This document shows, piece by piece, positions 5,568 through 6,866 of a stretch of 6,866 bases of DNA; position 1 is the stretch's first letter, and every line of letters begins with the position of its first letter. The position numbers and the translations under genes were made by a program. The stretch spans positions 1 through 6,866 of the forward strand of contig JBDKGX010000129.1 of assembly GCA_039797965.1 (NCBI GenBank). Reading direction: 5' to 3'. The DNA comes from Thiofilum sp039797965 (GTDB lineage: Bacteria > Pseudomonadota > Gammaproteobacteria > Thiotrichales > Thiotrichaceae). The notes below the pieces were generated by a model. It made no database searches. It had not been told where the DNA came from and saw only the letters and a program-made list of their open reading frames with translations.

Positions 5568-6866
5568 TTACTTCACTGCTTTGAAGGCATCGCTTAAAAT
5601 ATTAAACAGTTCGGCTAAATCGTTTTTATCTGACACAAAAGGTGGCGCCAATTGAATCGTATTGCCGCCATAACGCACATAAGCCCCCTTATCCCAACAG
5701 TACTCAAACACTTCACGCGGACGAATCAAGGCATCGCCATTACGCGCTTGCAATTGCAGTCCCCCCATTAAGCCCACATTACGAATATCCTCGATATGCG
5801 GCAAACCTTTGAGGCTATGAATTAATGCCTCAAAATAAGGAGCCAGTACTTTGACCTGCTCACGAGTATTATCGGCTTCATAAACCGCCATCGCCGCCAA
5901 ACCTGCCGCACACGCTACCGGATGCGCTGAATAGGTATACCCATGAGGAAACTCCACTGCATGCTCTGGTAAGTTTTGGCTCATAAAGGTATTGTAAATC
6001 TCATCCGTCACCACCACAGCGCCCATTGGGACAGCGCCATTAGTCACCCCCTTAGCCAGATTGATCATGTCAGGTTTTACGTCAAAGGTATTGGACGCAT
6101 AAAACTCACCTGTACGATAAAAGCCTGTAATCACTTCATCAAAAATCAATAGAATATTATGCTGAGTACAAAGCTCACGTAGGCGTTTTAAATAGCCTTT
6201 GGGCGGTACTATAATCCCTGCCGACCCTGCTACAGGCTCGACAATGACAGCGGCAATATTAGAAGCATCATGGAGTTGTACTAAGTCCTCTAATTCATTA
6301 GCAAAGTGTGCACCATCTTCGGGTAAACCTTTACTAAAAGCGGCCTCAGCTCGCCAAGTATGATTAAGATGATCCGTTTCGAGTGTTGCGCCAAATAATT
6401 TGCGATTGCCAACAATCCCCCCGACACTCACTCCACCAAAATTTACCCCGTGATATCCCTTGACCCGACCAATCAAACGAGTCTTAGTCCCCTGACCTTT
6501 TAAGCGCCAATAAGCCCGTGCGATTTTTAACGAAGTATCGGCTGCCTCAGAACCTGAACCTGTAAAGAACACATGATTTAAACCCTGAGGAGCTTGATCC
6601 ACTAATTTTTTAGCAAGTTTAAAACTCAAAGGATGACCCACCTGAAACCCTGGTGAGTACTCTAAAGTCCCGATTTGTTCCGCCACCGCCTTGCTAATTT
6701 CGGGGCGAGTATGACCTAAACCACAGCACCATAAACCGGATAAACCATCAAATAATTTACGCCCGTGTTGATCATACAACCAAGTTCCTTCTGCTTTTAC
6801 CACTAAGCGTGGGTCTTGTTTAAACTGGCGATTTGCCGTAAAGGGCATCCAATGTGCATTGAGTTC
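5568..6866 (-). CDS. Class III PLP aminotransferase, beta-alanine/omega-amino acid:pyruvate type; N-terminus beyond window
   Basis: This PLP enzyme very likely moves the terminal amino group of beta-alanine or a similar omega-amino acid to pyruvate, giving malonic semialdehyde and alanine in the cytoplasm. Counting from the Met at 6848, the PLP site is clear: GSGSEAAD (97-104), YHG (132-134), IFDEVITGF with Asp237, Lys266 in LAKGVTNGAVPMGAV as the Schiff-base lysine, and HGYTYSAHP (302-310). Arg392 in AYVRYGG fits the carboxylate-binding arginine of omega-amino-acid:pyruvate aminotransferases. The frame stays open upstream to the edge, reading ELNAHW before MPFTANR. Pseudomonas BauA-like enzymes have a similar AHWMPFSANR near residue 22, so the real start lies past 6866 and the Met at 6848 is internal. 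BauA is the closest relative I recall, but related class III enzymes share this fold, so exact substrate is inferred. Its stop is 52 bases before the cysteine-cluster gene. Confidence 0.9.
   Translation of the reverse strand, partial: ELNAHWMPFTANRQFKQDPRLVVKAEGTWLYDQHGRKLFDGLSGLWCCGLGHTRPEISKAVAEQIGTLEYSPGFQVGHPLSFKLAKKLVDQAPQGLNHVFFTGSGSEAADTSLKIARAYWRLKGQGTKTRLIGRVKGYHGVNFGGVSVGGIVGNRKLFGATLETDHLNHTWRAEAAFSKGLPEDGAHFANELEDLVQLHDASNIAAVIVEPVAGSAGIIVPPKGYLKRLRELCTQHNILLIFDEVITGFYRTGEFYASNTFDVKPDMINLAKGVTNGAVPMGAVVVTDEIYNTFMSQNLPEHAVEFPHGYTYSAHPVACAAGLAAMAVYEADNTREQVKVLAPYFEALIHSLKGLPHIEDIRNVGLMGGLQLQARNGDALIRPREVFEYCWDKGAYVRYGGNTIQLAPPFVSDKNDLAELFNILSDAFKAVK

Larger units (their letters stand above)
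633..6661. repeat. Dispersed palindrome AGTACT, 18 copies
   Basis: Hand-found copies start at 633, 649, 846, 1053, 1618, 1762, 3118, 3410, 3424, 3494, 4850, 5141, 5240, 5412, 5540, 5699, 5845 and 6656. About two would be expected by base composition. Fifteen are inside genes, in three codon phases: AGT-ACT (Ser-Thr) seven times, xxA-GTA-CTx (Val-Leu) six times and xAG-TAC-Txx (Glu-Tyr) twice. Three are intergenic. Copies sit at or beside three gene ends: the paaX stop, just after the stop at 3500, and the last codons of the gene ending at 5132. Flanks are not strongly conserved. Confidence 0.75.

Noticed and set aside
1..6866. CRISPR array, mobile element, tRNA or prophage remnants
   Set aside because: No regularly spaced repeats, terminal inverted repeats with a transposase, cloverleaf sequences or phage genes were seen on either strand.

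Overview
The window looks like ordinary chromosome from a gammaproteobacterium with moderately AT-leaning DNA. The best evidence is protein similarity recalled from Escherichia coli and Pseudomonas: Lnt, YedI, PaaX and an omega-amino-acid:pyruvate aminotransferase all read as gammaproteobacterial versions. A Thiotrichales-like source (Thiothrix and relatives) is possible, but that is a weak guess. Coding density is high, and no tRNA, rRNA, CRISPR array, transposase or phage gene is visible. Both ends of the window cut through genes.

Layout: (1) 3-1220, minus strand: apolipoprotein N-acyltransferase (lnt), with its last ~100 residues lost off the left edge. (2) 1320-2279, minus: a DUF808/YedI-family inner-membrane protein, followed by a plausible rho-independent terminator in the gap before lnt. 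(3) 2280-2434: a divergent intergenic region with a good sigma70-like promoter facing right and two inverted repeats. (4) 2435-3418, plus: a PaaX-family repressor, here without any phenylacetate-degradation genes. (5) 3407-3480: two strong hairpins between convergent genes. (6) 3500-5074, minus: a 524-residue protein with an EF-hand, a Pro/Ala linker, a peptidoglycan-binding domain and a C-terminal region with NlpC/P60-like Cys and His motifs. It has no signal peptide. (7) 5132-5515, minus: a YkgJ-family cysteine-cluster protein. (8) 5568-6866, minus: a class III PLP aminotransferase of the beta-alanine/omega-amino-acid:pyruvate type, whose true N-terminus lies beyond the right edge.

Genes 8, 7 and 6 run in the same direction with gaps of 52 and 57 bases. 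They could be co-transcribed, although candidate promoters are present in both gaps. No shared pathway links them, so I read them as neighbours rather than a system. Lnt finishes lipoprotein maturation at the inner membrane; YedI is a membrane protein of unknown function; PaaX would sense phenylacetyl-CoA and act on genes elsewhere.

Two things stand out. The 524-residue protein is a candidate cell-wall hydrolase or effector that fits no family I can name. The palindrome AGTACT occurs 18 times by hand count where about 2 are expected, in all three reading frames and in intergenic DNA. Two of these copies form the stem of a hairpin at the paaX stop codon.
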